Shown: positions 44,485 through 54,565, numbered from the stretch's first letter. The stretch: 64,000 nt of DNA from JADJOM01 sp963817435 (GCA_963817435.1 CAWFNY010000001.1:1550001-1614000); one strand, 5' to 3'. Numbers and translations: made by a program. Notes: generated by a model not told the origin, from the sequence alone.

Positions 44485-46071
44485 TCAGCCGGTGCGCTGC
44501 AGGCTGACAAGCTCCGGCTCGTCGTTCTGGCTCTTGAGGTAGGCCAGCGGATCGTGCTCCATCCCGCCCTCGGGGATGTACTGGGCGAGTGAGCCGAGTT
44601 CCGCGATGAGCCGGTCGGTATAGAACGTCGGCACCTGGTCGCTCTCGCCCTGCAGGAAAGCGAGCATGGCGGGATCGGTATCGAGGCGGGCGCGCAGTTC
44701 GGTGTGATACTTGAGCCGTCCGAAGCCCTCGGTGGAGATCGCCCGCACCACATTCAGCCAGCGCGGAATCGACAGCCGGTTGGCCGCGAAGCGAAGTCCG
44801 ATGCGCTTCCACGAGAAGGAGTAGGCGGTGAGGTCGACGAGGTTGTCGTAGAACTCGCGCCACTCATAATGGAGCGGCCGCACGTTCATCGCGCGGTTGT
44901 TGTCCAGCGTGCCGAACGGGAAGTTGAGTACCCGGCCGTTCCTCTGATAGTCCAGATTGAGCGGGGCTGCGCGCCCGAAAGCGGACAGCAGTGAGTACGC
45001 CGGGAACGCCCCTGGGGTCAGCTCGAGGAACTTCTTGGTCAGTTCGAACGGCTCCTCGCCCTGGTCGGTATCCATGCCGAGGACGAAGTTGGTCTGGACG
45101 TAGGGGATGTAGCGCATGATGAGGTTCACGTGCTCCGCCACCTGCTTGACCTTGTCCATCCCCTTCTGCCGGGTCTTGGCCTTGTTCCCCATGTCGTACC
45201 AGGACTCGATCCCCGGGAGGATCGCCTGGAACCCGTTGCGCGACAGGCGCTGCAGGTGGGGCTCGGACATCAGCGAGAGGCTGCTCTCGGCGACGTGCCG
45301 CATCGTGCCCGGCGGCACCACCGCCTCAATGGCGTCCATGTAATCGTCGAACCGCACACCGAAGTTCGGATCGTGCCAGCCGACGATCGGGTCCTTCTTC
45401 TTCGTGAGCAGGAAGCGCAGGTCTTCCGACATCCGCTCGAATCCCAGCGGCTGGTAGTCGACCGTGGAATCGATGCAGAAGCTGCAGGTATAGGGGCAGC
45501 CGAGACTCCCGAGCATCGGGATGAGCTGGAACCACGGCGCCTTCTTCATGTTGGCTTCGACGTACTTCCACCGCTCCTCGAGCATGGGCAGCTCGAGCGG
45601 GTGCCTGGCGGCGGAGACCGAGACACCCATGGGGCGGTGCTGGGCATCGTCCGCGAGCACGTCGGAGATGGTGGTCTTGTCGGTGAAGCCGAGGACGTGG
45701 TCGAAGAACCGCTGGGCATCCTCGGGGTAGCAGCGGGCGTGCGGCCCGCCGAGGACCGTGATGGCTCCCCGCATCCGGAAGAGGTTGCTCAGCGCGTAGG
45801 CGAGGTGCGCCGCCGTCGTGAACGCCGCGACGAAGAGGTAGTCCAGATCGTCGGGGAATTCCTTTGTCAGGTCTTCCACGCCGGTGTAGCAGATCAGGTG
45901 GACCTGGTGGCCCATCTGCTCGCACCAGACCGCGATGGCCTGCGGCATGACGCCGGCGAAGTTGGCGTTCATGATCCGGGTGTACAGCCCCGGCCTGGTC
46001 GTGTTTTCGACAATGTCGATGATGCCAATGCGGAGTCGCCGGTTGTTCCGGGACTGCCGGGACGAGGCCAT
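44485..46071 (-). CDS. B12-binding-type radical SAM protein
   Basis: 528 residues from ATG 46071 (MASSRQSRNNRRLRIGIIDI); ATG 46128 is an alternative. An N-terminal cobalamin-binding-like domain (about 15-150, LGGPHARCYPEDAQRFF) precedes the radical SAM core with CPYTCSFCIDSTVDYQP (CxxxCxxC, 4Fe-4S site) at about residue 190. The rest fits the BchE/HpnJ-type of this superfamily, but no subgroup is certain. The chemistry is not predictable. It ends in a terminator and lies alone. Confidence 0.85.
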   Translation of the reverse strand: MASSRQSRNNRRLRIGIIDIVENTTRPGLYTRIMNANFAGVMPQAIAVWCEQMGHQVHLICYTGVEDLTKEFPDDLDYLFVAAFTTAAHLAYALSNLFRMRGAITVLGGPHARCYPEDAQRFFDHVLGFTDKTTISDVLADDAQHRPMGVSVSAARHPLELPMLEERWKYVEANMKKAPWFQLIPMLGSLGCPYTCSFCIDSTVDYQPLGFERMSEDLRFLLTKKKDPIVGWHDPNFGVRFDDYMDAIEAVVPPGTMRHVAESSLSLMSEPHLQRLSRNGFQAILPGIESWYDMGNKAKTRQKGMDKVKQVAEHVNLIMRYIPYVQTNFVLGMDTDQGEEPFELTKKFLELTPGAFPAYSLLSAFGRAAPLNLDYQRNGRVLNFPFGTLDNNRAMNVRPLHYEWREFYDNLVDLTAYSFSWKRIGLRFAANRLSIPRWLNVVRAISTEGFGRLKYHTELRARLDTDPAMLAFLQGESDQVPTFYTDRLIAELGSLAQYIPEGGMEHDPLAYLKSQNDEPELVSLQRTG

Positions 46072-46128
46072 GAGGATCTCGAGTGAGGGAGGCCAAGCTT
46101 GGGAGGGCGCCACCAAGAATAGGCTCAT

Positions 46129-46626
46129 GTGCCGCGTCCCACCAGAGCCACCGGGTGCCAGATTGTCCGGCCCTCCCTCCCCATTGCGGGCGTTCTGGCG
46201 CGCGGCGTAGCGATACGGGGCACGCGCGGCCCTGCCGTTTCGATTGTCATGAACCCGCGGGCGTCCACCTGATCTGAGCGCCGCGAGTCCGTCCCTCCGA
46301 ATTAGTCCCATTTCCAACCGGAAGAGCGATTGAGGCCACCCACCGTGGGGCATAGAGTTGCTGCAGGCGGAAGATGCCCGATGCCTTCGTGAGGCAGCCA
46401 TCCGCTGACACATGCCTGAGCCGGCAGGAAGCAGTCCGGTCGCTCGTCCGCTGGTCCGCCGGCAGAGGCATACCGGGACAGCATACGGCGAGCGGCATGC
46501 AAGCATAGAAGTGGAAGTCGAAAGGCAGCACCAGAGCGAGCGAAGTGAAGCGGGAACCTCAGGGGTTCTGCAGCCCTCAGCGAAAGGGCCCTTGAGGTCT
46601 CCCACCCTCCTCCCGCCGGAGTTCCC
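46129..46626. other. Intergenic region, no gene seen
   Basis: About 500 bases without a supported reading frame on either strand. It should hold promoters for the radical SAM gene and the small membrane gene at 46627, but none is clear. Confidence 0.6.
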
Positions 46627-46857
46627 ATGGAAGAAGAACCGATGCCTCCGCTCTGCTTTGCGGGGGCCATCCTCACCGGGCTCGGTGTGATCCTGCTGCT
46701 CCATGGGGGCGCGCCCGCTTTGCTCCAGAAAGCCGCCGATGCGGTCCGCCTGACGGCGGTATCCGGACAGCAGTGGGCGCACCTGCCACGCGCTGGAGGA
46801 CTGCTCATGGCGGCCGGCCTCGCGCTGGCCGGGTTCGGGATACGGCGGCGGGTCTAG
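46627..46857 (+). CDS. Small membrane protein
   Basis: 76 residues from ATG 46627 with GCCGGAG upstream. Two hydrophobic helices (ILTGLGVILLLHGG and LMAAGLALAGFGI) and a short basic end. No family is recognised. Two more small two-helix membrane proteins lie next to it on the same strand. Confidence 0.5.
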   Translation: MEEEPMPPLCFAGAILTGLGVILLLHGGAPALLQKAADAVRLTAVSGQQWAHLPRAGGLLMAAGLALAGFGIRRRV

Positions 46858-47086
46858 CCGGGCGTGGCGTCGCTCCATCTTCTCGGTAGTCCCTTCGGAT
46901 TACATCGCGTTCCACCCGTTTGATCGATTGTCGTCCAGCGCCGATCCCGTGAAATTGCGTCCGCTTGCACCACCGAACCCCGCGATGCGCCGAGTCGCGG
47001 CGGGTGATCGGGGGTGCGGCCGGAACCATCACCGGGCTTCTCATCCACGATCCGGCGGTGACGATCATCAACCGAAGGAAACGTCC

Positions 47087-47302
47087 ATGCGTTCTTACCT
47101 TATCGCCGGAATCGTCATCCTCGCGCTCGGGGCCTTCGTGCTCCTCCGCGGGGCGAGCTTCACGTCCCGCCGCGACGTCCTCAAGGTGGGCGACGTGAAG
47201 GTCACCGCCGATGAAAAACAGTCGATTCCGCCCTGGGTTGGCTGGGTGGCGGTAGTGGCGGGGGTGGCGATCATCGGAGCCGGCGCGCGTCAGCGCGCCT
47301 GA
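47087..47302 (+). CDS. Small DUF3185-like membrane protein
   Basis: 71 residues from ATG 47087 (GAAGGAAA upstream). Two transmembrane helices (SYLIAGIVILALGAFVLL and GWVAVVAGVAIIGAG) flank a short basic/acidic loop (TSRRDVLKVGDVKVTADEKQ) of the DUF3185 type. Role unknown. Confidence 0.65.
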   Translation: MRSYLIAGIVILALGAFVLLRGASFTSRRDVLKVGDVKVTADEKQSIPPWVGWVAVVAGVAIIGAGARQRA

Positions 47303-47337
47303 GCGACGATCTGCGCTGGAAAGAGAAGCTGAAACCC

Positions 47338-47556
47338 ATGGACGCCGTGGCCAGGCGAAGCCTGCTCGTGGCGTTCGTGGTGGCAACCCTAGGCCTGGTG
47401 TTCTTCGGCCGCAACGCGATTGCCTCGGAAATGATGGGGCGCGCGACGATGGGTGCCGATGAGTTGCAGGACCTCACTTCCCGAATCGTTCCCAGCGTTC
47501 TTGTCCTCGGCGTGGCGGGCGTGCTTGGCTGGGCGCTCTTCGGCAAGCGGCACTGA
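47338..47556 (+). CDS. Small two-helix membrane protein
   Basis: 72 residues from ATG 47338 (GGAAAGAGAAG 8-18 bases upstream). Helices LLVAFVVATLGLVFFG and VPSVLVLGVAGVLGWALFG. It lies 35 bases after the DUF3185-like gene and ends in a perfect terminator, so both are probably one unit. No family known. Confidence 0.55.
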   Translation: MDAVARRSLLVAFVVATLGLVFFGRNAIASEMMGRATMGADELQDLTSRIVPSVLVLGVAGVLGWALFGKRH

Positions 47557-47571
47557 GTACCGCAATGCAAG

Positions 47572-47597
47572 ACCGCCGCCGGCAAGCCGGCGGCGGT
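47572..47597. terminator. Strong terminator between convergent genes
   Basis: Perfect 12-base-pair stem (ACCGCCGCCGGC with GCCGGCGGCGGT), loop AA and a following TTT, between the small membrane gene and korB. Confidence 0.75.
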
Positions 47598-47621
47598 TTC
47601 GTGCGTGAGTGTGATCTCCCG

Positions 47622-48650
47622 TCAGTCAACGGTCCAGGTGGTCCCCGCGGCGAGCAGTTTCTCGAGCTGCCCCGGGCCGCTGCGCGCCCGGGCGGTGCGG
47701 GACAGTTCCTCGGTGCGTTCCTCGTAGGTCGGCACCCGCACCGAGCGGAAGATCCCGAGCGGAACCGGGTAGCTGGGCGGACCCAGCTCCGAGAGCAGAT
47801 AGGCGAGGCCCGCATCCTCCACCCGCGGGTCATGCACGTGGCAATCGGCCTCCAGGAAGTCGGTGGCGCCGAGCCGGATCACCTCCGGCGCCGCCCCGGC
47901 GAACCGGATGCCACGGTCGCGCGCCTTGCCGAAGATCAGCGGCTTCCCCTGTTCCAGCAGCACCCGGTGATCGTCCTTGCTGCTCCGGTCGGTGATGAAG
48001 TCGTACGCACCGTCGTTGAACGTGACGCAGTTCTGGTAGACCTCGACGAAGGCGGTTCCCTTGTGTTCGGCCGCCGCACGGAGGACCATGGCGAGATGGT
48101 CGAGCTCGACATCCACCGAGCGCGCGACGAAGGTCGCGCCGGAGGCGATCGCCAGCGACACGGGATTGAAGGGCCGGTCCACCGAGCCGAGCGGGGTGGT
48201 CTTGGTATGGGCGCCGAGCAGCGAGGTGGGGGAGAACTGCCCCTTGGTCAGACCGTAGATCTGGTTGTTGAGCAGCAGCACCTTGAGGTCGACGTTGCGG
48301 CGCATCAGGTGGATGAAGTGATTCCCTCCGATCGCCAGCGCATCGCCGTCCCCCGTCACCATCCAGACCGACAGATCCGGCCGCGCCAGCTTGAGGCCCG
48401 TGGCGATCGCCGGCGCGCGGCCATGGATGGTGTGCATCCCGTAGGTATCGACATAGTAGGGAAAGCGGCTGGAGCAGCCGATGCCCGAGATGAAGACGAA
48501 GTTCTCCTTCCTGATGCCGAGCGTGGGCAGCAGCTTCTGGACCTGGGCCAGAATCGCGTAGTCCCCGCAGCCGGGGCACCAGCGCACCTCCTGGTCGGTC
48601 ACGAAGTCCTTCCGCTTGAGCTGCACCGGCGCATCCATTTGCGTGCTCAT
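47622..48650 (-). CDS. korB: 2-oxoacid:ferredoxin oxidoreductase, beta subunit
   Basis: 342 residues from ATG 48650, overlapping korA by four bases. Thiamine diphosphate and an iron-sulfur cluster sit here: WCPGCGDYAILAQVQKLLPT (CxxC), FISGIGCSSRFPYYVDTYGM, and the ThDP motif VTGDGDALAIGGNHFIHLMR with NNQIYGLTKGQFSP. With KorA it decarboxylates 2-oxoglutarate or pyruvate and reduces ferredoxin; the substrate is not fixed by sequence alone. It suits a reductive or low-potential metabolism beside an uptake hydrogenase. Confidence 0.9.
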   Translation of the reverse strand: MSTQMDAPVQLKRKDFVTDQEVRWCPGCGDYAILAQVQKLLPTLGIRKENFVFISGIGCSSRFPYYVDTYGMHTIHGRAPAIATGLKLARPDLSVWMVTGDGDALAIGGNHFIHLMRRNVDLKVLLLNNQIYGLTKGQFSPTSLLGAHTKTTPLGSVDRPFNPVSLAIASGATFVARSVDVELDHLAMVLRAAAEHKGTAFVEVYQNCVTFNDGAYDFITDRSSKDDHRVLLEQGKPLIFGKARDRGIRFAGAAPEVIRLGATDFLEADCHVHDPRVEDAGLAYLLSELGPPSYPVPLGIFRSVRVPTYEERTEELSRTARARSGPGQLEKLLAAGTTWTVD

Positions 48651-50530
48651 GGGATCAGCTCCCGGATACGATCGAGGATCTCGCTCGAGATGAATGGCCG
48701 CCCCTGCACCTTGCTGAGCGACACCGCCGGCACCAGGTAGCGCTCCCGCAACAGCTTCGAGAGCTGGCCCATATTGAGCTCGGGCACCAGCACCTGGCGG
48801 AATCGAGCGAGCACATCGCCGAGATCGGCGGGCAGCGGATTGAGATAGCGCAGATGGCAATGCGCCACCGAATGCCCCTCGGCCTGGGCCCGCTCGACCG
48901 CCTGCGCGATCGACCCCCACGTGCTGCCCCACCCGACCACGAGCAGCTCACCCGAGGCCGGCCCGTGCACTTCCGTCTTCGGGATGTCCCGGACGATCCC
49001 GGCGACCTTTGCGGCACGGGTCTCCACCATGCGCTGATGGTTCTTCGGGTCGCCGGAGAGGTCGCCGGTGAGGGCGTCCTTCTCGAGGCCACCAATGCGG
49101 TGCTCCATCCCCGGCGTACCGGGGCGGACCCATGCCCTGGCGAGATGGTCGTCCCGCGCGTACGGCTGGTAGCCCTCTGCTTCGGTGCGGAAAGCAGCCT
49201 TGATCCGCGGCAGTTCGCTCACGGCAGGCACCCGCCAGCGTTCGGAACTGTTGCCCATTCCGCCATCGGAGAGGAGGATCACCGGCGTCATGTAGGTGAT
49301 GGCGATCCGCACCGCCTCGATGGCGCAGTCGAAGCAGTCGGCGGGCGAGCGGGCGGCGATGACCGGCACCGGACTCTCGCCATGGCGACCGTAGAGAGCC
49401 TGCAGCAGGTCCGACTGTTCGATCTTGGTGGGGAGCCCCGTCGAAGGACCGCCCCGCTGCACATTCACCACCACCAGCGGCAGTTCGGTCATGACCGCGA
49501 GCCCCAGCGCCTCGGTCTTGAGCGACATCCCGGGCCCCGAGGTCGTTGTGAGGCCGATCGCGCCGCCATAGGATGCTCCAATCGCCGAGCAGATGGCGGC
49601 GATCTCGTCTTCGGCCTGGAAGGTGGTGACGTTGAAGTGCCGAAGCGCGGCGATCGTGTGCAGGATGTCGGATGCCGGCGTGATCGGATAGGAGCCGAGG
49701 AACAGCGGCAGACCGGAGAGCTCGGAGGCCGCCACAAAGCCGATCGCGGTGGCGATGTTGCCGGTGACGCTGCGATAGAGGCCGGGCGAGGTGGGCGCCG
49801 CGCGCACATGGTAGAGCACCGGGAAGGTGTCGGTCTCGTCGCCGTACGCATACCCGGCCTTGAGGGCCAGGATGTTCGCGGCGGCGAAGGCCGGCTCCTT
49901 CCCGAAACGGCGCTGGATGCCGGCGATCTCCGGCTCGACCGGCCGGTGGTACAGCCAGAGCATCAGGCCGAGGGCGAAGTAGTTCTTGCAGCGATCGGCT
50001 TCCTTGCGGGAGAGGCCCGATCCCTCGACGGCGCGGGCGGTGAGCTCGCCGATATTGATGGCGTACAGCCGGTAGTGGGACAGGCTGCCGTCGACGATCG
50101 GATTCTCCGCGTATCCCGCCTTGGTGAGGTTGGCCGCGGTGAAGGCGCCGGTATTGAGGATGACCATCCCGCCGTGCTTCACATCCGCGATGTTGATCCG
50201 GAGGGCGGCCGGGTTCATCGCCACCAGGACGTCGGGGGCGTCGCCCGAGGTGAAGACCTCGTGGGAGGAATACTTGATCTGGTATCCGGAGACGCCGAAG
50301 AGGGTGCCGATCGGCGCCCGGATCTCGGAGGGATAGTCGGGGCGGGTCGCGAAGTCGGTGCCCGCACCGGCCACCGACTTGGAGAACTCGTCGCCAGCGA
50401 GCTGCATGCCATCGCCGGAGTCCCCGGCGAAACGGATGACGACGCTCTCCAGCTCTTCGATGCCGTGGTGCGGGTGGGGCGCATCCGGTGCGGCGGAATT
50501 ACCGACCGGAGGGGCTTCCGTGGGGCTCAC
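48647..50530 (-). CDS. korA: 2-oxoacid:ferredoxin oxidoreductase, fused gamma-alpha subunit
   Basis: 627 residues from ATG 50530. The gamma part (about 30-215, VVIRFAGDSGDGMQLAGDEF) is fused before the alpha part (about 230-610, FLGSYPITPASDILHTIAAL, TTSGPGMSLKTEALGLAVMT). This fused two-subunit layout is typical of Kor/2-oxoglutarate ferredoxin oxidoreductases of aerobes and is often less oxygen-sensitive; that is family knowledge. The gene forms a two-gene operon with korB by ATGA overlap. Confidence 0.92.
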   Translation of the reverse strand: MSPTEAPPVGNSAAPDAPHPHHGIEELESVVIRFAGDSGDGMQLAGDEFSKSVAGAGTDFATRPDYPSEIRAPIGTLFGVSGYQIKYSSHEVFTSGDAPDVLVAMNPAALRINIADVKHGGMVILNTGAFTAANLTKAGYAENPIVDGSLSHYRLYAINIGELTARAVEGSGLSRKEADRCKNYFALGLMLWLYHRPVEPEIAGIQRRFGKEPAFAAANILALKAGYAYGDETDTFPVLYHVRAAPTSPGLYRSVTGNIATAIGFVAASELSGLPLFLGSYPITPASDILHTIAALRHFNVTTFQAEDEIAAICSAIGASYGGAIGLTTTSGPGMSLKTEALGLAVMTELPLVVVNVQRGGPSTGLPTKIEQSDLLQALYGRHGESPVPVIAARSPADCFDCAIEAVRIAITYMTPVILLSDGGMGNSSERWRVPAVSELPRIKAAFRTEAEGYQPYARDDHLARAWVRPGTPGMEHRIGGLEKDALTGDLSGDPKNHQRMVETRAAKVAGIVRDIPKTEVHGPASGELLVVGWGSTWGSIAQAVERAQAEGHSVAHCHLRYLNPLPADLGDVLARFRQVLVPELNMGQLSKLLRERYLVPAVSLSKVQGRPFISSEILDRIRELIP

Positions 50531-50676
50531 GCCGACCTCCTTGGGGAACCGGGCGCTGAATGCCGACCCGGTCCCTCCAAGTTACGGCCGAGGATATGGG
50601 AACCCGCGAAGGTTGTCCGAGGAATTCCCCACGATAGGCTCACACATCCTTCATGCTGCGTGGGCCCCCGCGCGAA

Positions 50677-51348
50677 CTACTGCACCGGGCGCTTGGCCAC
50701 TTCCGCCTTGTACGCGTCGCTCGCGTAGATGGCCACCTCGACCCGCCGGTTCTGCTGCCGGCCGAGTTCGGTGTCGTTGGTGGCGATCGGATCGCCCTCG
50801 CCCATGCCGCGCGTCCCGATCCGGGAGCGGAGAACCCCCTGCGACGCCAGATAGTTCGCGGCCGCGTTGGCGCGGCGCTCCGACAGGCTCTGATTGTAGG
50901 ACGCGGTGCCGACCTGGTCGGTATGCCCGACGACCAGCAGGTTTGTCCCGGGATACTTGTCGAGGCTGGCGGCGAGGGCCCGCAGGTTGGAGCCCGCATC
51001 GGGCTTGATCACGTCGGAGTCGAAGTCGTAGAGCAGCCCCGAGGCGAAGGTCACCGTGATTCCCTCCCCCACGCGCTCGACCGTGGCACCGGGAATGTTC
51101 TGCTTCAGTTCCTTGGCCTGCTTGTCCATCTCGTGACCGATGATCGCGCCGGTGGCGCCGCCCACGGCCGCGCCGATGATCACGCCGGCGGCCGTGGAGC
51201 CGGCCGCGTGGCCGACGATGCCACCGACAACGGCACCACCCGCGCCTCCGATGATGGCGCCGGTGCCCGAATGGGTGGCGCAGCTGTTCAGCCCGATGGC
51301 GACGGCGGTGGCGAGCACGGCGTACTTGCGAATGAGTCGGAATGACAT
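50677..51348 (-). CDS. OmpA-family lipoprotein with glycine zipper
   Basis: 223 residues from ATG 51348. Lipoprotein signal (AVLATAVAIGLNSC), then a glycine-zipper segment of about 60 residues (GAIIGGAGGAVVGGIVGHAA) that inserts into membrane, then the OmpA domain (LLVVGHTDQVGTASYNQSLS, ERRANAAANYLASQGV) that binds peptidoglycan. A Pal-like role as wall tether is plausible. It is not in an operon. Confidence 0.9.
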   Translation of the reverse strand: MSFRLIRKYAVLATAVAIGLNSCATHSGTGAIIGGAGGAVVGGIVGHAAGSTAAGVIIGAAVGGATGAIIGHEMDKQAKELKQNIPGATVERVGEGITVTFASGLLYDFDSDVIKPDAGSNLRALAASLDKYPGTNLLVVGHTDQVGTASYNQSLSERRANAAANYLASQGVLRSRIGTRGMGEGDPIATNDTELGRQQNRRVEVAIYASDAYKAEVAKRPVQ

Positions 51349-51491
51349 GAGAGCCTCTCTGCGTCCGGAATTCAGTGTGAGGCGCGACGCGCCTCACTGA
51401 CCGGAATGTATCGCATCCTGGCGCACGGGATCACCCCCTGCCGGCGCATCGTAGGATGTAGCTCTTGAGAGTGAGGCAGGCGCGGCGCAGC

Positions 51492-53723
51492 TCAGGCCAG
51501 GTTCATCCGGGCGAGCAGGGCCTTGAAGCGGGGATGGGAACGGAGGGCGGTGAAGAGGAACGACCCCTTGATGCCGTAGACGCTGCCAGCGCGTTCCGCG
51601 AAGGCGCGCTCGAGGCACTCCAGCGCGCGGTCGGCGTCGCCGAGGCCCGTGTAGACGTACGCCATGTGGTAGGGAGAGACATACCGCTCCGCGGACAGCT
51701 GCTCGAGCCGGCCCAGAATCGTGCGCGTCTGATCGGGCTTGCCGCTCATCCCGTAGGCCTGCCCCAATTGGGCCAGGTAGATGGTATTGCTCGGGTCGGC
51801 GCGGACCGCGTGTTCGAGGTTGGAAAGCCCCTCCTCCACCATGCCGAGTTTCAGGTACGCCCACCCCAGCGTGGAGCGGGCCCGCGGATAGTCAGGCTCG
51901 GCATCCGCCACCCGCTTCGCTTCCTGCAGCGCTTCCTGGTGCCGGCCAGCCCGGAGGAGCGTGGTCGCCAGGTCGGCGCGGTGGGTGAGCGGATCGAGTT
52001 CCTGCGCCCGCGACACCAGGACCAGGGCCTCATCGTACCGTTCGAGCGCCCCACAGAGCCAGCCATAGTGGTCGTAGATATCGGCGGCGCCGGGACTGAG
52101 CTCGAGCGCCCGCTTGAATTCGATTTCGGCACCGGCCCAGTCGAAGTCGTGCGCGAACTTGAGCAGCCCCAGCACCGCGTGCGCCTCCCCCAGCTCGTTG
52201 TCCAGCGCCAGCGCACGGGTGACGGCGCCCTGCGACTCGTGGTAGGCCACGTCCGGCCGCACGCCTCCCCCGCCCTGGCCGGCGGCAATCTCCGCATAGG
52301 CCATGGCCAGCCCCGTGTGCGCCAGCGCGAAGCCGGGATCGGCGGCAATCGCCTGACGGAAGAAGTCGATCCCCTTCTGGATGCTCTCTCCGGTGTACCG
52401 GCTGTAGCTGTACCGTCCCTGCAAATAGAGCTGGTAGGCCTGCAGGTTGGAGGTGGGCTCCCGGCGAATCCGCGCCCGCTCCTGCGGCAGGAGCTCCGCC
52501 TCGAGGGCGGAGGCGATCTGCAGCGCCACGTCGGTCTGGATCGCGAAGATGTCGGTGAGCTGCCGGTCGTAGGTCTCACCCCAGACGTGACGATCGGTCT
52601 CCGCATCGACGAGCTGGGCGACGATCCGCACCCGGTTGCCTGCCCGCCTCACACTCCCATCGAGCAGCGTCGCCACGCCGAGGGTGGCCCCGATCTCCTG
52701 GAGTCCCTGCTCTCGGGCCTTGAAGCGCATCACCGAGCCACGCGAGATCACCTTGAGAGAGCGGATCTTGGAAAGCTGGGCGATCACGTCCTCCGTCACC
52801 CCGTCGGTGAAGAACTCATTCTCGGGGTCGGGACTCAAGTTGCGGAACGGCAGCACGGCGACCGAAGGCACCTTCGGCTGGCTCCGGTCCGACGCCGTGA
52901 ACGCCTCCACAAAGGTGCCGCAGGAGCCGAACCGGTCGGCCGGATCCCTGGCGAGCGCCTTGAGCAGCGCCTGCTCCACCGCCGGCGACACGGTGGGCCG
53001 GAGCCGCCGGACGGCGGGGGCGGAGTCGATGAAGCGCTTCGCGATCACCGACTGTGCGTTGGGACCGGTGAATGGCGGCTCACCGGCCAGGAGTTCGTAG
53101 AGGACACAGGCGAGACTGTAGACATCGCTCCGTGCGTCGAGGACCCGCTCTCCGGAGGCCTGCTCCGGGCTCATGTATTCCGGGGTGCCGACCGCGAGCC
53201 CGATGGTCGTCAGGCGTTCACCCGGAGCGCCGCCCGCCGCCAGCGCGATGCCGAAGTCGGCGACCACCGCCACTCCTTCGTGCAGCAGGATGTTCTCCGG
53301 CTTGATGTCGCGGTGGATGAGATTCTGGGCGTGCGCGTAGTCGAGGGCCGCCGCGACCTGCCGGGTGATCGCGAGCGCCTCGTCGATCGCGAGCTGCTTC
53401 TCGCGCCGGAGTTTCTGGCGCAGCGATTCGTCCCGGATATAGGGCATGACGTAGAACAGCAGCCCATCGCCCTCGCCGGAGTCGTGCAGCGCCAGGATAT
53501 TCGGATGATTGAGCTGCGCGGCGACCGCAATCTCCCGGGCGAAACGATCGGGCCCGAGGGCGGCGGCGAGCTCCGGGCGGAGCACCTTGACCGCCACCTT
53601 GCGGTGATGCCGGAGATCATCGGCGAGGTACACCGTCGCCATGCCACCCCGGGCGATTTCCCGCTCGATGGAATAGCGGCCGGCGAGTGCAGCGTTCAGG
53701 CGGTCCAGCTGATCGGGCGGCAT
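51492..53723 (-). CDS. Serine/threonine protein kinase with TolB-like and TPR domains
   Basis: 743 residues from ATG 53723. Kinase (about 15-275): IARGGMATVYLADDLRHH, HRDIKPENILLHEG, DFGIALAAGG and EYMSPEQASGE. A TolB-like domain follows (about 285-430, VPSVAVLPFRNLSPDPENEF, VARSGSVxR-like segment) of the type seen beside signalling proteins, then six to seven TPR repeats (about 450-740, ALAHTGLAMAYAEI, AEIEFKRALELSPGAADIYD). No transmembrane span is seen. Such proteins are plentiful in Gemmatimonadota and Acidobacteria. Substrates are unknown. Confidence 0.93.
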   Translation of the reverse strand: MPPDQLDRLNAALAGRYSIEREIARGGMATVYLADDLRHHRKVAVKVLRPELAAALGPDRFAREIAVAAQLNHPNILALHDSGEGDGLLFYVMPYIRDESLRQKLRREKQLAIDEALAITRQVAAALDYAHAQNLIHRDIKPENILLHEGVAVVADFGIALAAGGAPGERLTTIGLAVGTPEYMSPEQASGERVLDARSDVYSLACVLYELLAGEPPFTGPNAQSVIAKRFIDSAPAVRRLRPTVSPAVEQALLKALARDPADRFGSCGTFVEAFTASDRSQPKVPSVAVLPFRNLSPDPENEFFTDGVTEDVIAQLSKIRSLKVISRGSVMRFKAREQGLQEIGATLGVATLLDGSVRRAGNRVRIVAQLVDAETDRHVWGETYDRQLTDIFAIQTDVALQIASALEAELLPQERARIRREPTSNLQAYQLYLQGRYSYSRYTGESIQKGIDFFRQAIAADPGFALAHTGLAMAYAEIAAGQGGGGVRPDVAYHESQGAVTRALALDNELGEAHAVLGLLKFAHDFDWAGAEIEFKRALELSPGAADIYDHYGWLCGALERYDEALVLVSRAQELDPLTHRADLATTLLRAGRHQEALQEAKRVADAEPDYPRARSTLGWAYLKLGMVEEGLSNLEHAVRADPSNTIYLAQLGQAYGMSGKPDQTRTILGRLEQLSAERYVSPYHMAYVYTGLGDADRALECLERAFAERAGSVYGIKGSFLFTALRSHPRFKALLARMNLA

Positions 53724-53857
53724 CGGGGGTCTCGTCGGGGTCGGGCAACCGCAGGCTGACGCCGGTTGCGGCGGAGAATCTACTGGATCCCGCTAAAGTC
53801 GACAGCGGAGAGGCACCGCCCGCCTCCAGCTCAAGCCAGAGAGCGGCGGCCCGACCC

Positions 53858-54181
53858 TCAGGCGTCCCAGTTGAGATACCGGACCCGCCCCCGCCCCGTG
53901 ACGTCGAAGAACATTTCGGAGAGCTGCTTGTCGGCCGGCCAGACCCGCTCGCCGCACTCCACGAAGTCGTTCTCGACCGGATCGATGAGGCTCACCTCGA
54001 CCAGTCCGTCCTGCACCAGACGGAGCAACGCCACCTGCACCTCGACCGGCTGCAGGATGCGGCCATACTCGGCGTGCCAGCTGAACTCCGACTCATTCAG
54101 GTAACGCAAGATGTCGTCGTACAGATCGGCATCATGCAGGATGGCATCGAGGACGTGGTAGTCGACCGGAGAGCGCGGCAT
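53858..54181 (-). CDS. Hypothetical protein
   Basis: 107 residues from ATG 54181 (MPRSPVDYHVLDAILHDADL). Mostly helical with acidic patches (DADLYDDILRYLNESEFSWH); the first half could be a winged-helix-like fold, but this is a guess. It is downstream of the small membrane gene on the same strand. Unrecognised. Confidence 0.5.
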   Translation of the reverse strand: MPRSPVDYHVLDAILHDADLYDDILRYLNESEFSWHAEYGRILQPVEVQVALLRLVQDGLVEVSLIDPVENDFVECGERVWPADKQLSEMFFDVTGRGRVRYLNWDA

Positions 54182-54316
54182 GCAATGGAGAATAGGAGGA
54201 TCAGGCGCGTTTGTCAGGACGCCGGTGCGGAAGACGAATCGTCCCGACCATGGCTCGTCCAGAGGCACGCGGGGCGGCCGTGGATTGCCTCGCGAAGCAT
54301 CGTCACCAGGGATTCA

Positions 54317-54535
54317 TCACGCCGTAGGACGATTGGCCGAAGCGCCGCGGCGCCAGAGGCGCCGGCACGCCCATCCACTCGTGATCGCCAGCAGCGGGAA
54401 CACCACCGCCCCAATGTAGGCGCCTGTGCCGCCGGCACGGAGGTGCCGCAGTCCCCCCGTGACGACCAGGAGGCGTACCGTGTAGAAGACGAAGAACGCG
54501 CTCACGAGACCAAGGAAGCCGGAGATCAGTCGCAT
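54317..54535 (-). CDS. Small two-helix membrane protein
   Basis: 72 residues from ATG 54535. Two hydrophobic helices (FLGLVSAFFVFYTVRLLVV and GAYIGAVVFPLLAITSGWA) and a basic C-terminus (CRRLWRRG). It lies next to a zinc-ribbon gene on the same strand and may be co-transcribed with it. No family known. Confidence 0.5.
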   Translation of the reverse strand: MRLISGFLGLVSAFFVFYTVRLLVVTGGLRHLRAGGTGAYIGAVVFPLLAITSGWACRRLWRRGASANRPTA

Positions 54536-54565
54536 ACGCTGGTCAGGTAACGGAGACGCCGAGGC